A DNA stretch of 64,000 bases, taken from the NCBI RefSeq assembly GCF_023278565.1, contig NC_064675.1:7874001-7938000 (forward strand), written 5' to 3'. Origin of the DNA: Colletotrichum lupini (lineage: Eukaryota > Ascomycota > Sordariomycetes > Glomerellales > Glomerellaceae). The position numbers were made by a program, and so were the translations under genes. The notes beneath the pieces are model-generated. The model made no database searches, was not told the origin of the DNA, and saw nothing but the letters and a program-made list of their open reading frames with translations. Position 1 is the first letter of the stretch; each line of letters starts with the position of its first letter. Below, in pieces: positions 27,497-39,106 of this stretch.

Positions 27497-30400
27497 ATAA
27501 TAACTACATTAATTAGTACTATTATATTACTACCGTTTTTAATATTTTCTAATACGAATACTTAAAGTCTAGTGCTTTTTTAATAAATATTTATTTTAAG
27601 TATTAAGGGGTTAAAACGACGGAAATAGTAATACTAAGTAGCATATTTTCTTTAAGAGAACTAATACGGCGCTATTAACTAATTAGTAATACTTAGTAAG
27701 TAAGCTAAAGTCTTGGTAATTAGATAAACGTAAGCGCCATAAGGAATAAAGTAGATAAGGGAACGAGTAAGCTATTATTAATATAGAAGTTAATTTATAC
27801 TTAGCTTTTTATTTATTATTTTTATCTTTTAGAAGCGATATTAGACCCTTCTTATTTATATATAAAAATTCGTCCTACTCTTTATATAGAACGCTCGTAA
27901 TTTATAAAGCTACTATAGCTATATTATTAAAAAAGGAATACGACGAGCTAAAAAACGGTCTAAATATACTTCTTATCTTTTTTAAATAAGTTTAGGTAAT
28001 CTTAGATTTTTTATAGTACTTATTAAACGACCGCTCGCTTTTATTAGATTCCTTATTATAAAATACTATTTTCTACTCTTTATTAAAAGTCGAAAGCGAA
28101 GTTAAGTTTTTTAACGAAACCGTTCGGTAATATCTCTATTATTTTAGTTAGCTTAGTCGATTATTAAGCGTTAGTCTAGTTTATAAACCCTTATTAATAT
28201 AAAATTCTTTTCTAAGCTCTAATACTAATAAGCTTATTAAGGCATAAGTATACGTCCTATCCGTTCGCTTACTATTTACTTTTTTTATTATAACTTATAA
28301 AAAAGAAGCGTTTAGTATATTTTTAAATTCGATATTACTTATAAAGATTAATATAAGTCTAACTATAATTAATCGTATTACTATTAAAGGATACTGAGCC
28401 GACCTAGTATCCCGTAATATATATTTTATTAACTTAATAATAGAGCATAGCCCTAGGTATAGGACCGAACTAAATATAGCGTCTTTTATTAACGTCAGTT
28501 CTAATTATAACCCCGACTCTACTACCGAACCGAGAACTAGCTATAGGCCTTTCTTAAGGTCTATCGTAAAATTAATAAATAAAGTAGTCGAGTATATTTA
28601 TATCGGTCAGTTATTATATTATAACTAAGCTTATTTTAAACAAAGGCTCGATTAATTTTATCTAGGACGGTATATTAATAACGTTCTTTTTTTTATTATT
28701 CTTTAATTAGTTTATAGTACTTTTATATTTTAAATTATAGACCTATTATTTATACGGTTCTCTAAGCTATTCTTACCCTCGGGAGCCTCTACGTTTACTA
28801 AAGGGTTTAATAGTATAGTACTACTAATTAATATTAATATGGCAAATTAGTTATTAAATTATAATAAAAATCACTAGATACTCGCAATCGTTAACTAGAA
28901 AATAAGGACATTCGACGCCTTTGGAATATAACTAACTACTTTTTTTTAATAGAGCATAAGGATCGATAAATATATCTCGGAACTTTACGGCGCTATTATT
29001 TAACTAAATAAAAGATCTTACGAAATAGGTATTACTTAGGTTATTTTTAGAGTATTATATTTTTATTTATATTAACTAGCTAGGACTATACTAAGAGGAC
29101 TTATACTACGCTTTCTTTTACGCTTATACTCTTAAATAGTATTTAAGTTAAATATCTTATTATTAAGAATAATAGCCTACGGGTCCTACTTTAAAAAAGT
29201 ATTACCTACGCAAACTACTTAATTAATAAGAGCTACCCGCTAGCTATTATATTAAAAGGCCGCGGTATTTAGAACTTAGTAACGGACTAAGCTTTAAATA
29301 ACTACGGATTTATTAATAAACTTACGCTATATTAAAAAAAGCCGCCGTAATATTTATAACGTAAAAAATTCCCTAAACTCGAAACTAGTAATAGTTAGCT
29401 TTAGGGTAGCTAGGAGGGGTACGTAAGGGAGCCGTAAAATAATCTATAGCTAGCTAATTAAAACTATTAGTAGGGTTGCCTTAGAATATATATAGACGTA
29501 CTAAAGCTATCGATATCGTAAGAAATATTTCACTAGCCGCCCACCTTTCTACTTTTCTTTAATATAAAAAAAGGCTATAAATTTTAGCTTTTTAAAAATA
29601 GTTTTGGGGTTTCCGGAGACTAAAATCTACTTATTAATTTTAATAATACTTCTAAGTAAGACTATAGTTTTAAAATAGACTAGACTATTATTAATAAGGT
29701 ATATTTATAAAAGCGGGTCGTATATTATTAAGCCGTAGTAACCGTTCTATACTTTTGTTATATCCGTTTCCTTTACGTATACGCGTATTTATAAAAATCT
29801 CGTTATACATACTTCGCAACCCGGTTCTAAAAATACCTCGAATAAAGGTCGTCCCTCTAAATCTCTCCGCTATAAGGATTATAAATAATAAAATAGATCT
29901 ATTTCCTTAAAGCTACGGGTATTCTAAAATCTTCCCGAAACTTTATAATATATTTTTAAATATAAAAAGTAGATTCGTATTTTTATAGCCCGAGTACCTC
30001 GATTCCTAAACAGATTCGATTCTAAAATAAATCTAATTCTAAAATCGCTTACACTTCCGCTAAGTACTTTAATTTTATTTCCTATTTCTATAAGTATTTT
30101 AAAATCATAGTATACCCGTAGCTTACTAAACTAAAAGTATATTATAAATATATCGTAAGTCTAGAAGACCGAGTTTAAGAGAATAATATTACTTGCTCTA
30201 GTTCTAAATTAAAAACTTAGTAGGGGTCTAAAGTAATTAAGATACCTCGGGTAAAAGCTAAGAGTAAATCTAAAAAAAAAAAGAGAATAATAGAAAACCG
30301 ATGGGCTCTACTTATATTTATATACTTACTCTATTTATTACTAATTTAATAAAAAAGGGTAAGAACCTATATCGGCCCCGTAAATTAGAACCTAATTAAA

Positions 30401-30556
30401 ACACCTAGTTACCCTTCTAATTTTCGGTAACTATTACCCTCTTTATTTATATAGCTTATTAAGTTTATTATATATAAAGCGCGAAGGCTATATAATATAG
30501 TTAAGTACCTCGTAGTAACTACGTTAGGCTTTAGATAATAATTACTTAAGAAATTA

Positions 30557-31150
30557 AACGACGATAATATAGTCTATATAGGCACTTTTAAAGGTTTATA
30601 GTGCCTTACGACGTATTTATATAACTAATAAGAGTAGTAAAGGATACTTACTAACCGACCTATATAACTCGAAGAAGAACGGAAAGAAGTCGGCTACCCC
30701 GTCGAGACTAAGTAGTATTAATAAAGCCGGGCCTTAGACTAATACGTCGAAGAACCGATATAGCGTTTGCGTTAAAAATAGCCGCTAACATAACCTATAA
30801 ATATATTAAGCTTAGAGAAACGAAGGATTTTACTAGGTCGACTCGAGCTATATATAGGTTTTTCGATTACGTAAGTAAGTTCCGTCGCTATATAAATATT
30901 AAGTAATAGGCTATTCTAGTAAATCTAGGAACTAGCTCGGGCGGTACTCTTATTACTTATAAATAAGTAGAGTATTCTTTACGCTTCTAAGGATTAGTAT
31001 ATTAATAAGTCCGGAAAGAGTTTTATTACTAGCTAAGGAAGAAACTTTATTTATAAATAACTAATAGGGAGATATAGCTAAGCGATACGGCTATAAAATA
31101 TTCCTATAAAGGGCTACTAGTAATTATATATTAATAAGGGAAGTAAAATA
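30557..31150 (+). pseudogene. RIP-decayed coding relic, unknown
   Basis: A + frame beginning AAC GAC GAT reads coherently for about 200 codons, with interruptions mainly TAA or TAG. Segments include EEERKEVGYPVETK, ALDQ-like YVEEPI and LSLEKRRILLGRLELYIGF. Charged and hydrophobic residues alternate as in a real protein. The family was not recognised. It lies immediately upstream of the first unmutated sequence at 31.83 kb but in a different frame from the ORF there. Confidence 0.35.
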
Positions 31151-31709
31151 ATATCTAAACTAACTTCGGTAAGAGGGGCTAGCGCAGTAAGACGCTAATA
31201 AAATACTACGGTAATATAGTTAAGTAAACGTAAAGAAACGTATTTAAGAACGGAAATAGTTAGCTCGTTATATATAAGCTTATTACGCTACTTTTTCATA
31301 GCTCCTTATATATAGACTAATATAAATAAACTAAGAGTCGTTTATAAGAGTTATTTATATTATTATAGTATTATTTAGGGACTTAGAAGTATTAAGGAGC
31401 TATATAAGTTACTAATTACGGCCGGTTTATTTTAATTATAGCTTAGGTATTTATATACGTTTTAAGTTTACGGTTAAGGCCTCTAATTATTCTTACGTCG
31501 CGCCGCGCAAATTAATATTTAAACGGTAAGGGAACTTTTAAGAATTCTTAGCCTTACTAAAACTCCTTTTTAATAAATATATAGCCGGCGCGGGATACTA
31601 GAACCTATTTTCGTAATACTAGTATAGTATAAGAAATAAATAACTAACCTAAAGCGCCTCGGACGTAACGTCTAGAATATACATAGCTTTAGTCTTAGCT
31701 AACGCATAG

Positions 31710-32099
31710 CTAATATACTTAGTAATAATAATAATAATAAAATCACGACGTTATACCTCGCTAGGTCGGAGATTTATATTACGGAGTACTTACGTTAAAA
31801 GTAGTCTTTCGGCCTTCCTATATCACCCCGAAGGGCAGGCCTTAGTAACTATAAATAAAGGTCTCCTCAGGCTGAGCCGCCTACCGGTAACCACATCGAG
31901 GATAGACTACCTAAGTGACAGCTGCCCCCTGGCTATCACCGAGTTGGCAACCGACCAGCGAGCAGCCACCGGCAGGGTGAGGGTCGCCTGGGCATTCATT
32001 CGCCTGGTCTGCGGGGTCATGGGGGTGGTACTCCCCGGTATGGCTGGCCCTGCCTCCGATGATTCGTCGACCGAGCCATCGGCTATGAGTTGCTTCTAA
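31710..32099 (+). pseudogene. C-terminal gene fragment crossing the RIP boundary
   Basis: This is a + frame of about 129 codons without an obvious start, ending at TAA 32097-32099. Its first third lies in RIP-depleted sequence; from about 31.83 kb the codons are CA/TG-rich. The peptide includes YHPEGQALVTINKGL, TELATDQRAATGRV and a hydrophobic stretch, AWAFIRLVCGVMGVVLPGMAG, that could be a membrane segment. No family was recognised. A possible donor (GTATGG, 32038) and acceptor (ATGAG, 32088-32089) would join it in phase to the next frame, which would make both parts of one gene. The branch site is poor, so this is only a suggestion. Confidence 0.35.
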
Positions 32100-32547
32100 G
32101 TCCTTATATTTGGCGAACATGCTACGCAAGAACAACCAGAATGCTAGTGTGCATGCAGAGCTATCTAGATCCGAAAGAATCAGGGTCTATCGCGACTCCG
32201 GCTGTAGAACTCTATTCTCAGGTTTCGATAACGGCCGGCTGCGCTAGTAGAAGGCCATCGCGCCCGTCGTCCGCGAATATAACCTTTAGGTCTCCGGATT
32301 CTTTATAGAACGCTTAATTACCGTAATACGATCCCTCTAAAAGGATAGTATATTCGAGTATCCTTATGCTACGCACAAAGCCTTTCTAGAGCTCTTCCTA
32401 CCCGAAGAGCTTACCTCGCTAGTACTTACCTTAGCTCCTACCCCCGTGACCGTCGTAGCCCAACCTATAATAGCTTCCGACGGCCGACCCTAAAAAGACC
32501 TCCTCGGATCCTTTGAGAGGTGACGCTCTACTCATCCGTCTGCCTGA
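32098..32547 (+). pseudogene. Unknown gene with Gln-type nonsense codons
   Basis: A continuous + frame runs from about 32089 to the TGA at 32545-32547, with six internal stops at 32245, 32248, 32287, 32338, 32491 and 32521. Five are TAG or TAA where CAG or CAA would fit; the sixth is TGA. The first 150 bases are unmutated and give coherent protein (NNQNASVHAELSRSERIRVY, GFDNGRL). The rest continues as VVREYNL, FFIERLIT, THKAFLELFLPEELTSLVL. The first ATG in frame is at 32119. The protein family is not recognised. Mutation increases from left to right, and the gene overlaps the start of the BTB relic in another frame. Confidence 0.5.
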
Positions 32548-32558
32548 TCTCCGGCTTA

Positions 32559-33246
32559 CAATATCTCAGCCTTTATAAGACCGGGATCTACTTAGATTTA
32601 ATAATTCGCTCTATTACTAAAACCTATTCCGTCTACCGCGCTATAGTCTATTTATAGTCTGATTTTTTAGCTAGTATATATTATAATCTTTTTAAAGTAA
32701 GCTAGACTTTCCTCGCGCGCAAGGTCTCTAGTACTAATATGGGTAGTAATATAGGAATCTTCTAATAGTTTAATTACCCTTTCTAACGATAACCCTTACG
32801 TTATTAATATAATAATATAATACTTTTACCTCCTAGACTACTAATAATCGCTTTATATAAACGGCCTCTTATAATCGTCGGAGCTAAAATAAAAACAGGC
32901 CGCTAGCGTATCTTACCTACTTTTATATACTAAGGTATATTTAGTAGTAAAGAAATATATTATTAATAGCCTTAAGGACCTCGCTATAGCTAAATTCAAA
33001 GCTACTACTATATAGTTTTAGGATCCTAGCGACTTTTTATATACTACTAGCGAGGCCTATACCTCTACTATTAATACTAATCGGGGTTTATGGGACGCTG
33101 TCCTCGAGGCCTTTGCCGCACGAAAAGACCTGTTGAATAATAATGAAGCTAAGACGACCGTCAAGAGACTAGGCTCACTTGCCTATGATCTTCTCGTCTA
33201 CTTCCATTGGGAAGGAAAATTGCGGTATGAGTATAATTTTAACTAA
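32559..33246 (+). pseudogene. BTB/POZ-domain protein, RIP-interrupted
   Basis: Exon 1 (about 32559-32696) reads like the start of a BTB fold: SLYKTG, then a YLDL-type strand, then KTYSVYRAIV, corresponding to the family's 'K-Y-S-D-L ... V-H-R-A-I-V-C' pattern. An intron at 32697-32754 (GTAAGC...ATAG, 58 nt) is still recognisable and joins phase 0 to ESSNSLITLSNDNPYV and YFYLLDY. The C-terminal part is unmutated from about 33.09 kb (DAVLEAFAARKDLL, KRLGSLAYDLLVYFHWEGK) and ends at TAA 33244-33246. Stops at 32655 and 32818 and later ones sit mainly at likely Gln positions. BTB proteins are usually adaptors that dimerise or recruit ubiquitin ligase; this copy is dead. The frame stays open for 68 more codons after the stop, to 33453. 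The true start is uncertain. Confidence 0.8.
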
Positions 33247-33453
33247 CTCGATCTTGCCTTTGATTGCCTGTTCTCTAGTCTCGGCGGATGGGTGCTTGTT
33301 TGTTTATCGCGTCAATCACGAATGAGAATGGCCCTAGAACTTTCATACATAGCACCAGATATGGAACAGAATTCAAGAAATACTCTTACTTATAGGACCA
33401 TATCTGTCTTTCTAGACACATCATTCGGCTACTTGGCCCACGCGATAGTCTAG

Positions 33454-34089
33454 GCTAACTAGCAGATGAGCTGAGTTGTTCACTATCTCACCTGTGCAAT
33501 GCGCACGGAATAGCTGAGTGATCAGCACCCTTCATCGTGATTGATTCCTGCCCTAAATACAGGTCGGTTGGGGAGCTTGCGCTGCGGTTGCCTTCAACTC
33601 GAGCAGGCATGACCCCGATGGATTTATCAGCGTACTCGCTACACACGCAGGAGACTGCTTCGGCATGCCTGCTCACGCAGAAATGCCGCCCAAGCAAAGC
33701 CGCTGGCGCAGTATTGCGCGCAAGCAGAGCTGCCCACGCATAAGCACGCTCGAGCAGAGCCGCCTGCGCAGGAATGCGCTTAAGCGCATGTCCGCTTGCG
33801 CAGAGTTCTGCACAAGCAGTGCTGCACACGCAGGAGTCCGCTTGGGCAGGCTCTCGGCCTGAATGATATGACCTGGATAGAGGAAGCCACGTGCCAATCG
33901 CTGCTGTCAGGGGCCAGCACCTCCAAAAACAGTGTTCACAGTGGCAATTCAGGATCTCATTCATCGACTGTCCTCAATAGATGCAGCAGTCAGGAAACGT
34001 GCCAAGCGAGAGACACTCGATGTTTTGCTTTGCGCTAACTTCGTTCAGCCACCCGAAATATTCATATTCTTGCCAAATCCATGCCATGA
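33454..34089. other. Intergenic segment around the minisatellite
   Basis: Normal base composition with CA and TG retained. Apart from the 30-bp array, only short overlapping frames are present and none looks like a conserved protein. Confidence 0.5.
33644..33860. repeat. 30-bp GC-rich minisatellite (7 units)
   Basis: CGCA marks recur at 33646, 33676, 33707, 33737, 33767, 33799 and 33829, a period of 30-32 bp. The unit resembles cacgcaggaatgcgc followed by tcaagcagagccgcctg. Because the period is about ten codons, long spurious frames are open on both strands here. No protein is called. The array is not RIP-mutated. Confidence 0.85.
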
Positions 34090-34335
34090 CTAGAGAAACT
34101 AGTCCTTTCGACTTTTCTTTTCGCCACGAACGCAGGAAAGGATGCTGGAGACACATCAGTGGCTAATGTGACAAGGCATCGGCGTAGGCTAACCTCGCTC
34201 GACTCGGCCGCAGATGATGTAGTAGTTGTCGCCGAGAGAAAGCTTACGACTTCCGAATCCCAATGCTTCGGACCGTCCGCCCTAAGGTTAGCGCCCTTTT
34301 TTATATATCCTTACATTAGCTCTATCATTATGTAG
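34090..34335 (+). pseudogene. Gene fragment at the left edge of the second RIP block
   Basis: A + frame of about 81 codons from 34090 to TAG 34333-34335. The unmutated part contains NAGKDAGDTSVANVTRHRRR and DSAADDVVVVAERKLT, which have protein-like composition. After about 34.29 kb the sequence is RIP-depleted and the frame soon ends. No start, no splice sites and no family were recognised. It may be the remnant of a gene cut by the repeat. Confidence 0.3.
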
Positions 34336-36139
34336 CCTAGGTCGCCTAAGTCTTTCCTATAGCTGCGCGGTTAATAAATTACCTGGCTGCCTAGATATTC
34401 TAATTAGCGCCAAATTCGCCAATAGACGAGAAAGTAAGTAGTACTTAGCTTAACCCTACTGCTAAGGAATATTAGGATATAAGAGTAGCTACGTTAGCCG
34501 TGCTACGACCTTATTCTCTCGAGATAAACTAGTACCTCGACTATATATTTACCTATAAGATAAAATAGGCTTTTATAGGAGGAGACTTATTATAAGATTA
34601 TTATTAGGCGTTAACGATTAAGAAATAGGTTATTAATGGCCTTTTATAATAATCGTAGTATGCGTTTATGAGTAATATAACGGTTCGCCTTATTATTATA
34701 AATTTTATAAACCGTAACGATGTTCGGGTGCTAAACTAACTAGAGTATCTTTATCTACTGCGTAGATATTTGCAAAAAGTAGTAGATATTTACGACGTAA
34801 CTAGATATCCCTTTTTTTTTAGTAATAAGGATAAGATTAGCATCTTTTAGCGCTTGCTTATAGACGTAGTATACTCTCGTAAGTAGTTTATAGCGATATT
34901 ATCTTAATTAATACCAGTAGCTCTTTTAGAGCTTTCGTTATGTCTTATTTTAACGCTCTTTAGGAGTTCTAGTTAGTAGGGGTTTCTTAGATAATGTCGA
35001 GGGCTCTCTCTACGGAGATCACTTATGTTTTTTATAATATTTCCTTTATTAGCTAATGCTATACGAATATTAGTCGTTAGCGTGAAATAAAAGGTTACTT
35101 ACCTTAGCTATACTATCGCGGTATTTAGTTACCGAATAGAGAGCTAGCTACGTTAATATTGCGAGGTCCGGGTCGGATGCTACGCTAGTATACTAAGATA
35201 GTAGGCCCCTTAAAAACATAGGCTCTAAAGCTAGTTTTCGAACCTATAACGTAGAGGTATACGTCTCTAAGTTAATTCTCGCTATAAATAGGATACCCTA
35301 TATAACTAAACTAAAAAGTACTTTTATAAGGGCCTAGATACTATTTTTTAATTAGATATACGTATCTAACTAGTTTAGTATTATAAAGAGATTATTATTA
35401 CGAAGTTATTAAATACTAACGGAGTTAGTACCTAACTAAGTAAACGGTACTATATATTAGCTCTTTATTCCTTAAATCGCTCAGTAAAAATAAAAGGACC
35501 CCGTACTCGTATTTAGTAACTAGTATAGTTAGCTTATTCCTAAAAGTTAGCTACTTATTAAATACGCTCTTTAGCGGCTTCTTTTTAAGCTTTAGCCCCT
35601 AATTAGCTTATTTCTTAACTAATAAAGCGCTAAGGAAAAGCCTCTCTATAAATTAGTTAATTAGAAACTAAGAAGTACTACTTAGATCTACTACCTTAAT
35701 CGTTATCTTATTTAGGTCTCTCGCCCTATTATATAAGTAGACTATCTAAGTATAATAATAGCGCTTAATAATAATAATAAAATAAATACTTAAACTAACT
35801 ATAGCCGCCTACTCTTTAAAGGAATTTAGTCGTTTTAATATAGAGGGGCTATTTAAGTTATTTTTTAATTTACTAAGTAGGACCTATCGCGTCTTACTAA
35901 TAATATTCTAATCGCGAGCCCTCGATACTTTATAGCTATTTTATAAATATATAAAAGTTTTTAAACTACCGATTTTCTTTATTTTAATAATAATTAGTAA
36001 AATACGTTTAATTTTACTAACCTTTTTATACTTTATAAGGGTAGTAGTGCTATTAACTTTTACGGATTTGCGCATTAATAACGCGCCTTTAAAAGCTTAT
36101 AAATTAGCTTTAATAAAAGTAATTAGCGAGCGGCTACTT

Positions 36140-36200
36140 AGTGCTCTCCAGGAAACCCACCCTTCACGAATTGGAAGCCAAACGTGTATCATATTTATCT
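36140..36200. other. Unmutated islet inside the RIP block
   Basis: About 60 bp with normal CA/TG content (gtgctctccaggaaaccc, cacgaattggaagccaaac) sits in otherwise fully depleted DNA. It may be unique sequence between two inserted repeats, or a filler at a junction. Confidence 0.5.
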
Positions 36201-36599
36201 AATCCTAAGCCTACCTTACTATCGTATATATAAAAAAGTATAGCTAAGCCGGCTTTTATTAATTTTAAAATAACCTCGATATTAAATATAACCCGGGGCT
36301 AATATATTTCTCTCGAAATTACGGCTATAAACTTATCTCGGAATAAAAGGTCTTAGTTAAGAAAGGAACTAACTGTATTCAAATTATAATCGAGATAATA
36401 ATAAAAGCTATATAACTTTTTTATTATTAATATATATATTATATAGTTATTACGAAATAAAGACGTTACCTCTTGCGCTAAGTCTATAGGAGTAAGTATT
36501 TTAAAAAAAGTAAAATAGCTTCTTAGTAATAGGTATAGTAGTATGAAGCGACTATAAATACTTAACTTATTAATATAAAGTTATTAACTATACTAACTA

Positions 36600-36930
36600 G
36601 CTATTATAATATTACGTATATATTACTTCCTCTTTTTATAAACTTTTTAACGTTTAAAAAGTCTAATACTACTATAATAGGCCTTAGTAAATCTTTAATA
36701 ATAGCTATAATAGCTTATTTATAAATAAAATATGGGGTCGGGATAGTATCTAGTAGTATGAGTTACGGCGCTTTATTAAAATCTACTCGATACCTTATTT
36801 AGCTTTAATAACGGCTATTACCTACTACTAAAAATTAAACTATATAAACTAACTCTAAGTCTAGCTTATATAGGGTTAAGTTTAAAAAAATAACGCGTAT
36901 TACGAAGAGTAAGTAACATATACTCGTTAC
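36600..36930 (-). repeat. Dispersed repeat R1, copy d
   Basis: Matches the 59.97 kb copy in the same orientation: ttacttcctctttttata, then ctactataataggcctt corresponding to ctactataataggtctc, then tcttataaata-like strings. It is therefore inverted relative to the 21.9 kb copy. Strongly diverged. Confidence 0.6.
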
Positions 36931-37049
36931 TATTAATATAGTCCCTCATTAGTATTTAGCCTTTACTATATACTAAAATAGCTATAGACTAAAGTAGGCT
37001 TAGTAAATACTATAATACGTAAGTAACGTCACGACTAAAGAACGTAATC

Positions 37050-38112
37050 GAAGCGAATAAAAGTCTATGTTCTAGAGGAGGCGTTTGCTATATAATTCGC
37101 GCATTACGACCAGCCAGCCTTTCGTTATTCTAGCCACAGCGACGTGAGGAAAGGTAACACGTCTTGTAGTAGGCCTGCCTCATTAGGAATCAAGATTACG
37201 CACCGCTTAAGTAGCTAATACGGACCTATAATTTACTATAGTAGCTTATAGATAGAGCCTAATAGTACATTATATATTTGGCACAAATGTTTACAAGAGT
37301 TTAGTTTCCTCGCTAGCTATTGTGTACCTAAGTATCCACCTTCCAGGTCCAGAACCGCGATTAAATTTCAAGTCACTATACCGCAATCCCCATTGCGAGC
37401 TTCGTTGCACATCTTAGATCTAGGATTCTAGGCTACATGGTCTCTGTCTATGCTGCTCGAATATCAACCACGTCCCCGCGTACTTTCATGCGCTTTTTTT
37501 TTTTTCGTTGCTTGAACAAATATTCGCTAGAAACCTGCTGTGTAACTTGGGAAACACAAGTCTGGAACCCTCTGTCCAGCACGGAAATGTATCTGCGTTT
37601 TGAATCGTGGCCGGTGACTCAAAAGGCAGATTACACTATCACATTGTATCATGGCCAGGCAGTCACCCGAGGTTAGCATGCGGACACGAACCAAGGTCTC
37701 CTTAGAGCGTAAGTCCCGACTGCAGCGCAAACGCTGCCCCGGTATTGCTAAAGATCGTTGCTTAAAGACTGTGACCAGAAAAAGGAGGGATGAAATGGGT
37801 GCAACGCAATAATGCTGCATCGTGGCCTTCGCAAATCACACACAAACGTCCATAGTATTACTGCTCAGGCCTTGAGGAAAACTGGAACTGTGCGAAGCGC
37901 TGCCTAACTCTCTTGCTGTTTGGCTGAGGAGAAGATAGCCAATGAAAGCCTGACATCCACCCCACAAGTCCCTCGATGGGTACTTAACAGCCCACCTCCT
38001 CCCTGGCTCTCGGCTTTTTGGCACCGCGGTTACCCTTAGATATATACTGACATTCGCCCCTTGAGTTCCTCTACATAGTACTTCCGCTGATCGAATTTGA
38101 TGCTAGCAAGCA
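37050..38112. other. Non-RIP intergenic region without a supported gene
   Basis: CA and TG return at about 37.08 kb, with a partial relapse near 37.2 kb. A poly-T run lies at about 37494-37504. Short frames on both strands (for example 37437-37676 plus and 37527-37820 minus) overlap each other and neither looks like a conserved protein. A tRNA-like look near 37680-37750 was considered and rejected. Confidence 0.5.
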
Positions 38113-38898
38113 ATGACGGGTTCCTACGGTCGATGTCTATGTTGCAATGCGCTTTTGACTAGCATCGGGTTCAACTCTAGGCGCAGCAGGTGGCACAGTT
38201 TACCCAGGCTCCAGATTGGCTGGGCAGCCCTAATGCTGTCGCTTTCAGGGGTCAAGCAAGGGGCGTCAGCGTCGGTTGGTGTCTTTGTCTCCCAACTCGG
38301 GAAACAGGTGACGAGGGCCGTTTGACACCTGCTGTCGGGACAGCATGAGCCCGTTGCCAAGTGTGATGTCTCTGAGGATGAGCAGTACGAGTTGGTGGTG
38401 TTATCTCGGATGTATCGCTAGTTTCGCCCTTTCCCAGACTCCTACTAGGAGATCGCTGGCGATAATGCTATGGGCATTATCAACTTCATTGACAGCTGGG
38501 CCCCCCAGCAAAACCTTGTCCTCAATTTAGGTCGCGAGAACCGCCTGCCGACCGGGATCTCATTCTTGAATCACGCCGATCAACTCCTGGATGATGAATG
38601 GTTTCGCGAGGAGTTTGAGGATACTCGAGAACTGCTGCGCCTTAGTAGAAGAAAAGGTCGTAAATTGAACACATACGGAAGTTCAATGGTACCGGTATGA
38701 AACCCATTCCTGGAGGGACAACAAAAGCAAGAAGCCTTCAGGCTGAGGCCAGCAGCCGAGTGCCAATTCCTGATTGAATACCGTCGCTCACCCTGTGCAC
38801 AATTACCATCCAAATTAAGGCGTCAATTAAAGTATTTTTCCAACTTTTGTCATCGACATCAAGTCTTCCCCCCTCGTTGGCTTACGGCCGAAGTTTAA
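38113..38898 (+). pseudogene. Decayed gene, one frame with four nonsense codons
   Basis: A single + frame runs from about 38113 to TAA 38896-38898, with internal stops at 38323 (TGA), 38419 (TAG), 38446 (TAG) and 38698 (TGA). Segments on both sides of each stop look like real protein: KCDVSEDEQYELVVLSRMYR, FRPFPDSY, INFIDSWAPQQNLVLNLGRE, EEFEDTRELLRLSRRKGRK and LEGQQKQEAFRLRPAAECQF. TAG can arise from CAG and TGA from CGA, both C-to-T changes, yet CA and TG are otherwise normal here. This therefore looks like light or old mutation rather than full RIP. The family is unknown. The first 70 codons may belong to another exon. Confidence 0.5.
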
Positions 38899-39106
38899 CG
38901 ACAATACAAAGATCATCAATAGCATCATGTTGAGTACCAGCCTCGTCCATATTGACCAATTGTGTGCTGCTTTGATCTTCTGAGCCTAGTCTGGGTGTGG
39001 ATTCTGATGCTGGACTGGGATTATCTGCATATGGCGATGGGTATTGATATGAAACGCAACTTTGTCGGCCGGTTTCTGATTGAAAAGTAGAAAGGCCGCT
39101 GCCCCA

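Larger units (their letters stand above)
1..31700. repeat. Left RIP-mutated AT-rich block
   Basis: CA and TG dinucleotides are almost missing line after line (for example bases 301-420 contain none) while TA is abundant and CG persists. This is the pattern expected from repeat-induced point mutation acting on CpA in repeated DNA of ascomycetes. No intact gene is visible. The content is decayed repeats, with several readable coding relics and tandem arrays listed separately. Stops are dense in all frames except in those relics. The block ends near 31.83 kb, where CA/TG-rich sequence begins abruptly. It could be pericentromeric, subtelomeric or simply a transposon nest; the sequence does not decide between these. 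Confidence 0.93.
34300..37050. repeat. Middle RIP-mutated block
   Basis: CA/TG-depleted and TA-rich, though the first 0.8 kb is less completely depleted than the left block. No intact gene is visible. It contains R1 copy d and one small unmutated islet, listed separately. Confidence 0.88.

Noticed and set aside
33488..33964. 158-codon protein on the minus strand
   Set aside because: The frame is kept open by the 30-bp repeat, whose period is a multiple of three. Several overlapping frames on both strands are equally open.
37680..37750. tRNA gene on the minus strand
   Set aside because: A GGTTCG-like T-loop string is present, but the T-arm and acceptor stem do not pair and there is no proper anticodon arm.
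37437..37820. Overlapping plus and minus ORFs of 79 and 97 codons
   Set aside because: Neither shows recognisable motifs, splice sites or plausible composition, and they overlap each other.
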